DNA of 64,000 bases, from positions 62,001 through 126,000 of the forward strand of contig NZ_BTPU01000005.1 in the NCBI RefSeq assembly GCF_036985595.1, read 5' to 3'. A program made the translations under genes and the position numbers. Of this stretch, positions 49,580 through 58,573 are shown one piece after another; within the stretch, counting starts at the first letter, position 1; every line of letters starts with the position of its first letter. This stretch comes from Vallitalea maricola (GTDB taxonomy: Bacteria > Bacillota > Clostridia > Lachnospirales > Vallitaleaceae). The notes under the pieces were generated by a model. It was given only the letters and a program-made list of their open reading frames with translations, did no database searches and was not told where the DNA came from.

Positions 49580-52177
49580 ATGGTTCATTTATTGTGGCAA
49601 AATAGCTTAATTATTTTGTCAGCATACAGAAGTGAAGGTGACTTTGAATATTACGAATACATGTGGGAAAAAGACGGCATCACTCTTAAAATGGAATTCG
49701 AGAAAAATGGTAGAGGTTTGACTTGTATTGAAACAGATGACTATAAAATAAAAGTAAGAGTAAATAAAAAAGATCTAGTTGTCGGTAATGATTACAAGGT
49801 ACAGTATGAGTGTATTAACAAGAGTGGGAAAGATCTCGATATAGAGATTAAAGGAATAAAAGATAAAAATATAATAAATCACCTTGAATACAAAGGTAAC
49901 ATTAAGGATAGCAAAATAATTGATGGTGAATTTACATTAGATACAATAAAGGAAGAACAAGATAAATATAGAACACACCCATGTGTGACATCAATAATAT
50001 CAATTAATGGATTGGATGCTACATTCAAAGTAGGAGTTTATCCTAACTTCCCTGTTAAGATGGAGATAGCTAATCAAAATGGATTAAAGAACTTGGAGGA
50101 AGAGATAGTTTGTTTTATTAATATAGAAAACAACTTTGACGAAGAAGCCCATGTTGAGTTTTCTTTAATTGATGATGAATGGATTTCATTCAAAGAAAAA
50201 TCTCAAGTCTGTTCATTGAAAGCAAAAGAAAAGAAATCACTGCCTATAGCGTGTATTCTATCAGATTATGGTTTCTATAGTAAAGAGCTGGAGACAAAAA
50301 TCAACGCTTCAGGTAAAACCATTAAACATAATGTTAAACTTAGAGGTTCTTTCAGAGGATGTACAGGAAGATATCATGGTGAAGATGATACATGTTACTC
50401 CATATATAATGGTAAATATTCTATATCCCTAATGAAAAAAGATAATGCGACTCGTTTTACTAGTATAGGCAAATATGGTGATGATGGTATATTCCTTAGA
50501 GCACCACAGATTGGTAAACCTTATACCATAGAACTATTCAACAAAAAAGCTGATTCAGTATCTTTTATTTCCAAAGGAGAATCAGAGATAATAAAGGCTA
50601 CTTACCAATTAGAAGATTTCAAGAATATAGTTCTTGATTATTATGTGGAATTATTTCAAAATGGTATAGCCAAGACATACTGTGAAATTAAAAATGTTTC
50701 AGAGGATTATACCTATAAAGAATTAATTTATTGTCAAAGAGCTTTCTATCTATTAAAGGATGTCTTATTACCAATGGATGGTAAAGTAGTTAGAACTCCT
50801 AATTTGGATGGAATATTGACAAAACAATGGGACTTTAATAAAGTAAGTGAAAACTGGATTTTTAGTGAATATAGTAACATTAGAACAGGTATCGGTTGGC
50901 ATAACAGTGCTAAAATGAATTTTGATGAGGTATTTGTAATAGTTGATACAGAAATCAATAATCTGTTACCTGGAAAAAGCTTTATTACTGAGCCAGTAAC
51001 ATATACAATTGATACATTTGAAACATGGCAGGATTTTAGAAAATATATGGGAAATACACAGGATATTAGTTATGGAAGTATCAATCAAAGCTTTGAATGC
51101 AGAATAAATAATAATAATCCTTTTATAGAAAATCATATGGAAGTTGAGTTTAAAGAGATTAAGAAAATACCTGCAGTTGGTTCAGCTAAGATAACATCCA
51201 AAAATAATTTGTTCCAACCTGTAAATGAACCACTTGATTTTATTGATAATAAATCCAGGCTAAAATGTTCTTACGAAAATAAATCTGATATGGATATCAT
51301 AAAGATGAATGTCAGTTTAGATGTAAAAGATATTGAAAGAGAAAGAGCAGTATTTTTTAAAGGTACCCAAAAAGTTGCTTCAAATATAAGTACGGTTCAA
51401 GGTAAAGAAGTTTATGAATTTGATAATGGAATTATCAAAATAAAAGCTTCACCTGATTTTTCTCAGGGTATCTATTCATTGATACATAAAGACAATGAAT
51501 GGTTGGATAATAGTTTTCCAGAACCAACTGTAAAGAGTTGGTGGAATTTTTGGACTGGAGGATATTCATACATCTCAAATAAGCTTAGTTTTGCTTCATT
51601 AGCGAAAGAAAAGAAAAAAGCCGAATTCGTAAGCTTAGAGGATAACTTTGGAAATGTATGGTCGGGTATAAAAACTACCCTAGATATAGTAGAGAATGAG
51701 GAATACAGAGGTATTAGTATAGACCAATATTTCTTATTGCTTCCAGGTATACCTGTTTTATGTGATTTTCCGATCATAAAACAACACAGTCCTAAGTATA
51801 TAGAAGATCATCCTTTTGGACATATGATGTTCATTAAACAAGGAGACAATCTAGAAGACAACTGGGTAGTACAGAGTGACAGAGGCGAAAAAACTATTTA
51901 TAAATGCGGTAAAACGGAATTTGACCTATATTCTAATCATATTTCTGTTCATGGTTCTAATAATACTGAGTTCAGAATGATTTATTTAATAAATGATAAT
52001 GAGCCAATTGAATTCTGTAATACTAATGGTATATCAATAGAGGGACATACGAATTATATAAGCTGTGATACTGGTACATCTATTATGCAGAATCCTTCAT
52101 TTATAGTTTTCAGCAAAGACAATTTGAACGAAGTTATGCTAGAGGATTTATTTAAAATAAGATTTGATATATTATAA
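49580..52177 (+). CDS. C-terminal 847 residues of the prophage-split GNAT fusion protein
   Basis: An 865-codon ORF whose first 16 codons (from ATG 49580) lie in the prophage right end; there is no ribosome binding site at that ATG, so translation is doubtful. Codons from 49634 continue in frame from the GNAT part at 17451. The host portion is beta-rich, with several Ig-like sandwich segments, a tryptophan-rich stretch KSWWNFWTGGYSY near residue 652, and a last domain that resembles carbohydrate-active beta-sandwiches. No catalytic family was recognised. The intact protein would be about 1029 residues, cytosolic, acetyltransferase first. Confidence 0.75.
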   Translation: MVHLLWQNSLIILSAYRSEGDFEYYEYMWEKDGITLKMEFEKNGRGLTCIETDDYKIKVRVNKKDLVVGNDYKVQYECINKSGKDLDIEIKGIKDKNIINHLEYKGNIKDSKIIDGEFTLDTIKEEQDKYRTHPCVTSIISINGLDATFKVGVYPNFPVKMEIANQNGLKNLEEEIVCFINIENNFDEEAHVEFSLIDDEWISFKEKSQVCSLKAKEKKSLPIACILSDYGFYSKELETKINASGKTIKHNVKLRGSFRGCTGRYHGEDDTCYSIYNGKYSISLMKKDNATRFTSIGKYGDDGIFLRAPQIGKPYTIELFNKKADSVSFISKGESEIIKATYQLEDFKNIVLDYYVELFQNGIAKTYCEIKNVSEDYTYKELIYCQRAFYLLKDVLLPMDGKVVRTPNLDGILTKQWDFNKVSENWIFSEYSNIRTGIGWHNSAKMNFDEVFVIVDTEINNLLPGKSFITEPVTYTIDTFETWQDFRKYMGNTQDISYGSINQSFECRINNNNPFIENHMEVEFKEIKKIPAVGSAKITSKNNLFQPVNEPLDFIDNKSRLKCSYENKSDMDIIKMNVSLDVKDIERERAVFFKGTQKVASNISTVQGKEVYEFDNGIIKIKASPDFSQGIYSLIHKDNEWLDNSFPEPTVKSWWNFWTGGYSYISNKLSFASLAKEKKKAEFVSLEDNFGNVWSGIKTTLDIVENEEYRGISIDQYFLLLPGIPVLCDFPIIKQHSPKYIEDHPFGHMMFIKQGDNLEDNWVVQSDRGEKTIYKCGKTEFDLYSNHISVHGSNNTEFRMIYLINDNEPIEFCNTNGISIEGHTNYISCDTGTSIMQNPSFIVFSKDNLNEVMLEDLFKIRFDIL
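49611..49628 (-). repeat. Right terminal inverted repeat of the prophage
   Basis: The reverse complement reads TGTATGCTGACAAAATAA and matches the left terminus at 15 of 18 bases. It ends in CA on the plus strand right before the duplicated GAAGT. Confidence 0.85.
49629..49633 (+). repeat. Target-site duplication, right copy (GAAGT)
   Basis: GAAGT immediately follows the right terminus and repeats 17447-17451. Host reading resumes at 49634. Confidence 0.9.
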
Positions 52178-52210
52178 TTAAAAATAAGAAATCTTTACAA
52201 GGAGAATTTT

Positions 52211-53062
52211 ATGGAGATAATAGATGCTCATGTACATTTTTCAAAAATAGAATCTTTCATTCATACTGCAAATAATATTTCCCTGGTTGATTGTTCTTAT
52301 GAGGGATATTATGATGAATTTAATAAAAATGGCATAGCAGCTAGTATTGGTATGGGCGTTGAAGAAAACAGGGAAGGCAGCTTCCCTGATACTTCATGCC
52401 ACAATCCAATGCTATTAGACTTAGAGAATGAAAGACCTCATAATATGTATGAATGTATAGGAATTAATCCAGTATTGCTAACAGGTATAACCAAAGATGA
52501 ACAACTAGGGAAGATTGAATACCATATCAATAATAATACTGTAGTTGGTATTAAACTCTACGCTGGCTATTATCATTATCATGTATATGATGACATATAT
52601 AAACCTATTTATGAATTAGCTGTTAAATATAGTTTGCCGGTTGTAATACATTCAGGTGATACTTATTCAGAAAGAGGGCTGCTAAAATATTCCAAGCCTT
52701 TAGAAGTAGATGAGATAGCTGGTGTCTATAGAGATATCAATTTTGTCATAGCTCATCTAGGCGACCCATGGGTAATGGATTGCGCAGAAGTAATATATAA
52801 GAACAGCAATGTATATACAGATATTTCAGGTTTGATTGTTGGGGACAAAAAACAAGTTAATTATATGATGAAACAAAAACTTTTCATGAACCACATTAAA
52901 AGAGCATTAGTTTATGCTAATAACTACAAAAAGATACTATATGGTTCCGATTGGCCTTTGGTAGATACTAACGCATATATTGGATTTGTTAAAAAACTCA
53001 TACCCAAAAAATATTATAAAGATGTTTTCTACGCTAATGCAAAAAGAGTATTCAATTTGTAG
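52211..53062 (+). CDS. Amidohydrolase family protein (TatD/amidohydrolase-2 type)
   Basis: 283 residues with a metal-dependent hydrolase barrel: the N-terminal DAHVHF (residues 5-10), a buried lysine in GIKLYAGYYH, histidines in VIHSGD and VIAHLGDPW, and the terminal aspartate in YGSDWPLVD. Follows the split gene by 33 bp with AAGGAGAA, so they formed one operon. The pair may have acted on one substrate before prophage entry separated the first gene from this one. Confidence 0.82.
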   Translation: MEIIDAHVHFSKIESFIHTANNISLVDCSYEGYYDEFNKNGIAASIGMGVEENREGSFPDTSCHNPMLLDLENERPHNMYECIGINPVLLTGITKDEQLGKIEYHINNNTVVGIKLYAGYYHYHVYDDIYKPIYELAVKYSLPVVIHSGDTYSERGLLKYSKPLEVDEIAGVYRDINFVIAHLGDPWVMDCAEVIYKNSNVYTDISGLIVGDKKQVNYMMKQKLFMNHIKRALVYANNYKKILYGSDWPLVDTNAYIGFVKKLIPKKYYKDVFYANAKRVFNL

Positions 53063-53112
53063 CCAATAACATGCTATAATATTAATTATCAAATACTATG
53101 AGAGGTAAAACT

Positions 53113-53278
53113 ATGAAGATAACATTTGAAGAAATAGACAAAATTGGAGCCAATTTAACTGAAACGAGCTAGAGCTTTTTATGAAAAAATAGGTTATAAA
53201 GAATTTGATAGAATCAAGGATTTTGTTTATTATGAAGGTAATTGGAGAGAAGACATAAGAATGGAAAAATACTTATAA
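53113..53278 (+). pseudogene. Broken GNAT acetyltransferase remnant
   Basis: A start (ATG 53113, GAGAGG upstream) gives 19 residues and stops at 53170-53172. In another frame from 53165, codons read RARAFYEKIGYKEFDRIKD...DIRMEKYL up to a stop at 53276-53278, a typical GNAT C-terminus. The middle of the gene is missing and the frame is shifted, so it is a deleted pseudogene. I saw nothing else between 53063 and 53440. Confidence 0.65.
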
Positions 53279-53440
53279 TCAGCATATCTATTAACTAATT
53301 TAAAATTTCATTATATTTTTATCAAAATATGGAACTTTTTCAAAATGTTTACGTCTAAGATATATAAGTTAAAAATAAATGACATTATTGCCATTTACTA
53401 AACTTGATTAATTATGATAGTTAAGAAAGGGGAATGAGTA

Positions 53441-56400
53441 ATGAAGAAAAAAGTAGTAAGTTTAGTATTGATGGCTGTACTTTTTATAACTTTATTTAAT
53501 GGTAGTTCCATATATAAAGGAATTGATGTAAACGCAGAGGAATTTAGAAATGGATTTGCACTTATACCACAGAAGTTTGATAGTACAGGAATCAATACAA
53601 AAACAACATTCTTATTAAAAGCAGATGATGACAAGTCTTTGACACTTGATGAAATTAAACAAGGTTTAAAAATTGATGGAGATATAGAATTCAGTGCTAA
53701 AAAATCTGAAGAGGGTTTCATAATAACTCTTGCTAAGGAGTTAGAAAAAAATAGTTTATATACATTTAGTTTTAAAGACATAACTTGGACATTCCAAACA
53801 ATGTCTGACTTCTCATTGCTAGGTGTATTACCACGTAATGAATCCGTTAATGTTCCAACTAATACAGGAATAGAATTTTACTTTAGTCATGACAATGCTG
53901 ACGCAAAAGATTTTTTTGAAATTAGTCCAAAAGTAAATGGGAAATTCGAGACTCATGGAAATGTTGTTGTTTTTGCTCCAAAAGGTGGTTTAGAGCCTAA
54001 AACACTTTACACTGTAACGATCAAAAAAGGACTAAAACTTAATGAATCTGAACAAGTATTAAAAGAGGACTATGTTTTCAGTTTTGAAACAGCCCCTAAG
54101 AAAAATGATGAATACAAAAAGCCAGATGGTTATTTTAATTTCATGAATATAATAAATGAATTTTCAACTTCAGAAAAACCAATAATTCCAATGGATTATT
54201 ATGTTTATAATGAAAAATTAGCAAAAACTCCAATCTCAGTAGATGTTTACTCTTATAAATCCATGGATGATTTTGCTGCTGCTATAAGCAAATATAATAA
54301 AATACCAAGATGGTCTTATTTTGGTCATGAAGATGAAAAGATTGAGACAAAAGGTCTTTCAAAAGTCATGGATTTTGAGCAGCCTATAGATATTGAAGAC
54401 TATAATCAAAAATTTATTAATCTACCTGATAAATTACCTAATGGATATTATATAATAGATTGCAGATGGGAAGATATTACTTTCCAAACATTCGTACAAG
54501 TAACAGACCTTAGTTTTTACTATATGAGTTCTGGTGAAAGAGATATTATTTTGTACAGAGCTGCAAATACAACAGGGAACTCCAATAATCCTTCTACAGA
54601 TAGTAAAAATATTATATGGTTGAATGATTTGAAAACAGGTAAACCGGTTAAAAATGGTGTTGTAACATTATATGAAGGAAAAGAAACTTATAAAAGCAAT
54701 GAAAAAGGTATCGTAGAAATTAATAGAAAGAATAATGATAAAACAGAAAATACCATATACAAAATAGAAGCAGGTAACAAAAGTGCAGTATTAGTAGATT
54801 TTGCTATGTATGGTGGAGATTCTGCAAGTAAATATTATTGGAAGTACTTCCAAACAGACAGGGGCATGTATAAGCCTGATGATACAGTAGAATTCTGGGG
54901 ATTTCTACAGAACAGATATGATGATGAAAGAATAGAAGATATCACTGTAGAAATATCACAAGGCGGATGGTTCTATTGGGATTATTTACCATTCTCTGAG
55001 GAGATGCCATACGAAAAAACAACTATAGAAACTGATAACGGTTTTTATAATGGCAAAATAAAATTACCTAATCTAGAAGAAGGCAGCTATCAGATATCTG
55101 TTAAACATAAGGATCAGGTTATATCAACCAGTTATATTGATGTAAAGAATTATGTAAAACCAGCTTATAAGATTGAGCTTTCAAAAGACAAAGAAGCCAT
55201 ATTCCTTAATGAAGCAGTGAATTTTGATATAAATACACTATTTTTTGAAGGAACCCCAGTTTCTAATCTAGATGTAAATTATAATATCAATGGTTTGGAA
55301 CGTAAAAATGGAACAATGACTTCTGACAAAAAAGGTAATGTTAGTGTTTCTTACACTCCAAAATATGTAGAAGGAACTCAAGGTATCAGTAATATTAGAA
55401 TAAATGCATACGCACAGCTTCCTGAATCTGGTGAGATCTATGGAAATGAAGAAGTAAGGGTATTCATAAATGATATCAATGTAGATATTAATAGCCAAAT
55501 AGAAGGAAAAGAAGGTACTCTAGCTGTTCAAGTAAATAAATATGATTTGACAAGACTAAATAATGATACTGCCAAAGATTATAATGATTACTTAGGAGAA
55601 GCTAAAGAAGATCAAAAGATAACAGGAACAGTATACAAAAATGAGTGGAAGAAAAAAGAGATTGGTGAATACTATGATTTCATCAATAAAGTTGTAAGAA
55701 AACAATATGAATATTATAAAGAAACTACTAAAGTAAAAGATGTTGTGTTAGTAACAGATAAAGATGGAAAAGCAAAGATTAAGGTAACCTTACCAGATGT
55801 AAGAGATTGCTATTATACTGCAGAACTTAACACAGTTGATTCTTATGGTAGAAAAATGAAATTCAGCCAATACTTTGGAAATTATAGGATGCCTAATCCT
55901 CCTAGTTCAAGTGAAAATATGGAAGACCACTATATGTTAAAAGGTGATAAAGACTCTTATGACGTTGACGAAGAAATGAATATCAAGTTTGTCAATAATG
56001 ATAAGTTATTAGAAAAAGGTAGTTTCCTATATGTAACAGCTCAAAATGGAATAAAGGATTATGAAGTCAATAATTCTCCAGAGTATAATAAAATATTTGA
56101 TGAAAGTTCTATACCAAATGTAGAGATTAGGGGAATATACTTTAATGGAAAAACTTACGTAGAAGCTGAGAGTTTTTCTCCAAGATTAGATTTTGAAAAG
56201 AACAGGATTATATTTACTGCTGAGACAGATAAAGATAATTATAAACCTGGAGATTTGTGTAAAGTCTCATTAAAAGCTATGGTATATTCAAAAGAAGAAA
56301 ATAAAAATATACCTGCAAAAGATGTATATGTAAATGCAAGTCTAATTGACGAAGCATTACTAAAATTAAATGATAATGAAATAGACACATTAGAAGAATT

Positions 56401-58438
56401 ATACCAATGGGTTCAAGGAGGTATTGGCAGCACTTACGGTTCACATAACAACATGAGTAATAACATGAACCATTTTGGATTAAGATTTGGCATGGCTACA
56501 GAAAAATGTTGTGATGAAGCTGTTAGTGAATCTGCAATGCCAATGAATGGTAATTTTGATTCAGCTGATATTTATGTAAGATCCGTATTTAAAGATACTG
56601 CATTGTTCAGGACAATAAAATTGGATGAAAACGGTGAGGGAACATTCACATTTAGATTACCTGATAATGTAACTTCATGGCGTATGACATTTGCAGGTAT
56701 TTCAAAAACATTGAAGGCTGGGTCTAATAAAGAAGAACTTATAGTATCATTACCATATTTCATCAACACAAGTCTTAACAAGACATATTTAGTAGGGGAT
56801 AAACCATATATAGGGGTTAGTGTATATGGAAAAGAATTAAAAGAAGGAGAAAATGTTAAATATCAAGTAACAGCAGAAGGAACGGATTATGAAGTAACAG
56901 CTACTGGAAAAGCCTTTGAAAGAGTCAACATCCCTCTATGGGAAATGAAAGAAGAGGGAACTTATGATATAGTAGTAAAAGCAATTTCAGAATCAGGCTA
57001 TACTGATGGTATCAAACAGACAATAAATGTAGTAAAGACATACCATGAGATGAAAGTAGCAGATTACTATGATTTAGTTAAGGGCATGAAAATCAAGACT
57101 AACGATAGAGGTATTACAAATTTAACAATGGTTGATAAAGGAAGAGGTAAATTCATACCTGAACTATATTCGTTAATGTACAGTAGTGGTAAGAGAATAG
57201 ATCAAAAATATTTGTCTTACAAGGCAAGTAAAATGCTTACTGATACATTTGATATGAAAGATATTTTAAAAGATGAGGTTAAATTATCAGATTATCAAGT
57301 GAATGATGGTGGATTTGCAATACTTCCATATGCTGAAAGCGATATAGAAACAACTGTTAAGTTATTACCTATAATAAAAGATGATATAAATACAGAAAAA
57401 GTTAAAAAGTATTTATACAACGAATTAGGAAACGATAAAAGCAGAAACAAGGCAGCAGCCCTTTATGGATTAGCAGTTTTAGAAGAGCCAGTATTATTAG
57501 ATATTCAAAAACTAGAGAAAATATCTAATCTTAATCTAAAAGATTACCTATATCTAGCAATTGCATATAGTGAACTTGGTGATAGCTATAAAGCAACTAA
57601 CATATATGATAACAAGATAGCTAGGTATGAAGAAGAGTATAAAACAGTAAAAAGAATAAAATATGGAAAGTCAGAAGATAAATACTTAGAGTATACAGCT
57701 CTTATGATGATGCTGGCTTCTAAGTTGGATATGGATGACAAAGATTTATATTATGAATATGTAACTACAACTTATTCAAAAGAAATACTAGTAAATAGTG
57801 AAAAATTAACTTATATAATAGGCGAGATAGACAAAGTAAATACCAAAGAACCAAAAATAACCTATACTTATCAAGGAAAAGCTTATGAAAAAGTAATTAA
57901 AGATGGCTGGCCTATAACCATTGATATACCTTCGGTTAATCTTAATCAGTTCAAGGTTAATAGTGTAGAGGGAGATGTGGCATTAATAGCAGTTTATAAT
58001 AAAGCACTAATTAATAATAGTAAACAAGATGATAATTTAACAGTTAAGAGAGAATATTATAATTATACTACAGGCAAGAAGACTAATACATTTAACCAAT
58101 CTGATATTGTTAAAGTAGTCATAGATGTGGATATTGACAAAGATGCTATTGATAAGTATTATACTGTTACTGATTTTGCACCATCAGGTCTTGTACCTAT
58201 TGAATATTCAGGAAACTTTGGTCTTCGTCATGATGGATGGTACTATTATAAAGATGTTGAAGGACAAAAAGTAACAATGCATATTAGTAAGAATTATGAA
58301 TATGATAAGGAATTATACTATTATGCTAGAGTCATTACACCAGGAACTTATAAAGCTGATGGAACTATCGTTTCTGGTAATAAGGTAAAAGAAAGTATTA
58401 AAATTTCAGATACTGATGAGATAGTAATAATTAAGTAG
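53441..58438 (+). CDS. Alpha-2-macroglobulin-like surface protein without visible thioester
   Basis: 1665 residues. A signal peptide (about 1-30) precedes an Ig-like Big_5 domain (about 117-215), a series of macroglobulin beta domains, the bait-region part (about 1000-1040, containing HNNMSNNMNHFGLRFGM and CC), the A2M core motif FTFRLPDNVTSWRMTFAGIS (about 1068-1087) and a C-terminal helical toroid. Where bacterial relatives have the C-x-E-Q thioester, this one reads SSGKRIDQKYLSYKA (about 1247-1261), so the reactive bond is absent. Such proteins are proposed to trap proteases at the cell surface. Confidence 0.88.
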   Translation: MKKKVVSLVLMAVLFITLFNGSSIYKGIDVNAEEFRNGFALIPQKFDSTGINTKTTFLLKADDDKSLTLDEIKQGLKIDGDIEFSAKKSEEGFIITLAKELEKNSLYTFSFKDITWTFQTMSDFSLLGVLPRNESVNVPTNTGIEFYFSHDNADAKDFFEISPKVNGKFETHGNVVVFAPKGGLEPKTLYTVTIKKGLKLNESEQVLKEDYVFSFETAPKKNDEYKKPDGYFNFMNIINEFSTSEKPIIPMDYYVYNEKLAKTPISVDVYSYKSMDDFAAAISKYNKIPRWSYFGHEDEKIETKGLSKVMDFEQPIDIEDYNQKFINLPDKLPNGYYIIDCRWEDITFQTFVQVTDLSFYYMSSGERDIILYRAANTTGNSNNPSTDSKNIIWLNDLKTGKPVKNGVVTLYEGKETYKSNEKGIVEINRKNNDKTENTIYKIEAGNKSAVLVDFAMYGGDSASKYYWKYFQTDRGMYKPDDTVEFWGFLQNRYDDERIEDITVEISQGGWFYWDYLPFSEEMPYEKTTIETDNGFYNGKIKLPNLEEGSYQISVKHKDQVISTSYIDVKNYVKPAYKIELSKDKEAIFLNEAVNFDINTLFFEGTPVSNLDVNYNINGLERKNGTMTSDKKGNVSVSYTPKYVEGTQGISNIRINAYAQLPESGEIYGNEEVRVFINDINVDINSQIEGKEGTLAVQVNKYDLTRLNNDTAKDYNDYLGEAKEDQKITGTVYKNEWKKKEIGEYYDFINKVVRKQYEYYKETTKVKDVVLVTDKDGKAKIKVTLPDVRDCYYTAELNTVDSYGRKMKFSQYFGNYRMPNPPSSSENMEDHYMLKGDKDSYDVDEEMNIKFVNNDKLLEKGSFLYVTAQNGIKDYEVNNSPEYNKIFDESSIPNVEIRGIYFNGKTYVEAESFSPRLDFEKNRIIFTAETDKDNYKPGDLCKVSLKAMVYSKEENKNIPAKDVYVNASLIDEALLKLNDNEIDTLEELYQWVQGGIGSTYGSHNNMSNNMNHFGLRFGMATEKCCDEAVSESAMPMNGNFDSADIYVRSVFKDTALFRTIKLDENGEGTFTFRLPDNVTSWRMTFAGISKTLKAGSNKEELIVSLPYFINTSLNKTYLVGDKPYIGVSVYGKELKEGENVKYQVTAEGTDYEVTATGKAFERVNIPLWEMKEEGTYDIVVKAISESGYTDGIKQTINVVKTYHEMKVADYYDLVKGMKIKTNDRGITNLTMVDKGRGKFIPELYSLMYSSGKRIDQKYLSYKASKMLTDTFDMKDILKDEVKLSDYQVNDGGFAILPYAESDIETTVKLLPIIKDDINTEKVKKYLYNELGNDKSRNKAAALYGLAVLEEPVLLDIQKLEKISNLNLKDYLYLAIAYSELGDSYKATNIYDNKIARYEEEYKTVKRIKYGKSEDKYLEYTALMMMLASKLDMDDKDLYYEYVTTTYSKEILVNSEKLTYIIGEIDKVNTKEPKITYTYQGKAYEKVIKDGWPITIDIPSVNLNQFKVNSVEGDVALIAVYNKALINNSKQDDNLTVKREYYNYTTGKKTNTFNQSDIVKVVIDVDIDKDAIDKYYTVTDFAPSGLVPIEYSGNFGLRHDGWYYYKDVEGQKVTMHISKNYEYDKELYYYARVITPGTYKADGTIVSGNKVKESIKISDTDEIVIIK

Positions 58439-58452
58439 GTTATATTCTAGGG

Positions 58453-58477
58453 CAACCACCGTAAGGTGGTTGTTTTT
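58453..58477 (+). terminator. Intrinsic terminator of the macroglobulin gene
   Basis: CAACCACC (58453-58460), GTAA tetraloop, GGTGGTTG (58465-58472), then five Ts. A textbook strong terminator. Confidence 0.9.
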
Positions 58478-58482
58478 ATGTA

Positions 58483-58511
58483 TTGACGAATGGTATATAT
58501 TGTTGTATTGT
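58483..58511 (+). promoter_or_regulatory. Promoter of the chemoreceptor-like gene
   Basis: TTGACG (58483-58488), 17-bp spacer and TATTGT (58506-58511), about 60 bp before the gene. Confidence 0.5.
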
Positions 58512-58573
58512 TATAGTTGCAAATAATGATTAATATTAGATTGTTATTAATTTCTTGGAAGGGAAGGGAGCAA

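Larger units (their letters stand above)
17452..49628 (+). mobile_element. Complete Mu-like transposable prophage with long-tailed (siphovirus-type) tail genes
   Basis: A 32,177-bp element bounded by TGTATATTGACATAATAA at the left and, as reverse complement, TGTATGCTGACAAAATAA at the right (15 of 18 match). It is flanked by 5-bp GAAGT duplications and interrupts a host gene that is restored in frame on its removal. It carries a repressor, Ner-like protein, MuA-like transposase, MuB-like ATPase, Gp16-like DUF1018, Mor activator, DUF3486 small terminase, packaging, head and tail genes, holin, predicted lysin and a tyrosine recombinase. All structural modules look intact, so it is probably inducible. 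Confidence 0.95.

Noticed and set aside
49580..49633. ATG at 49580 as the natural start of the gene ending at 52177
   Set aside because: It lies inside the prophage right end, has no ribosome binding site, and the first 16 codons are phage DNA. The host gene truly begins at 16906.
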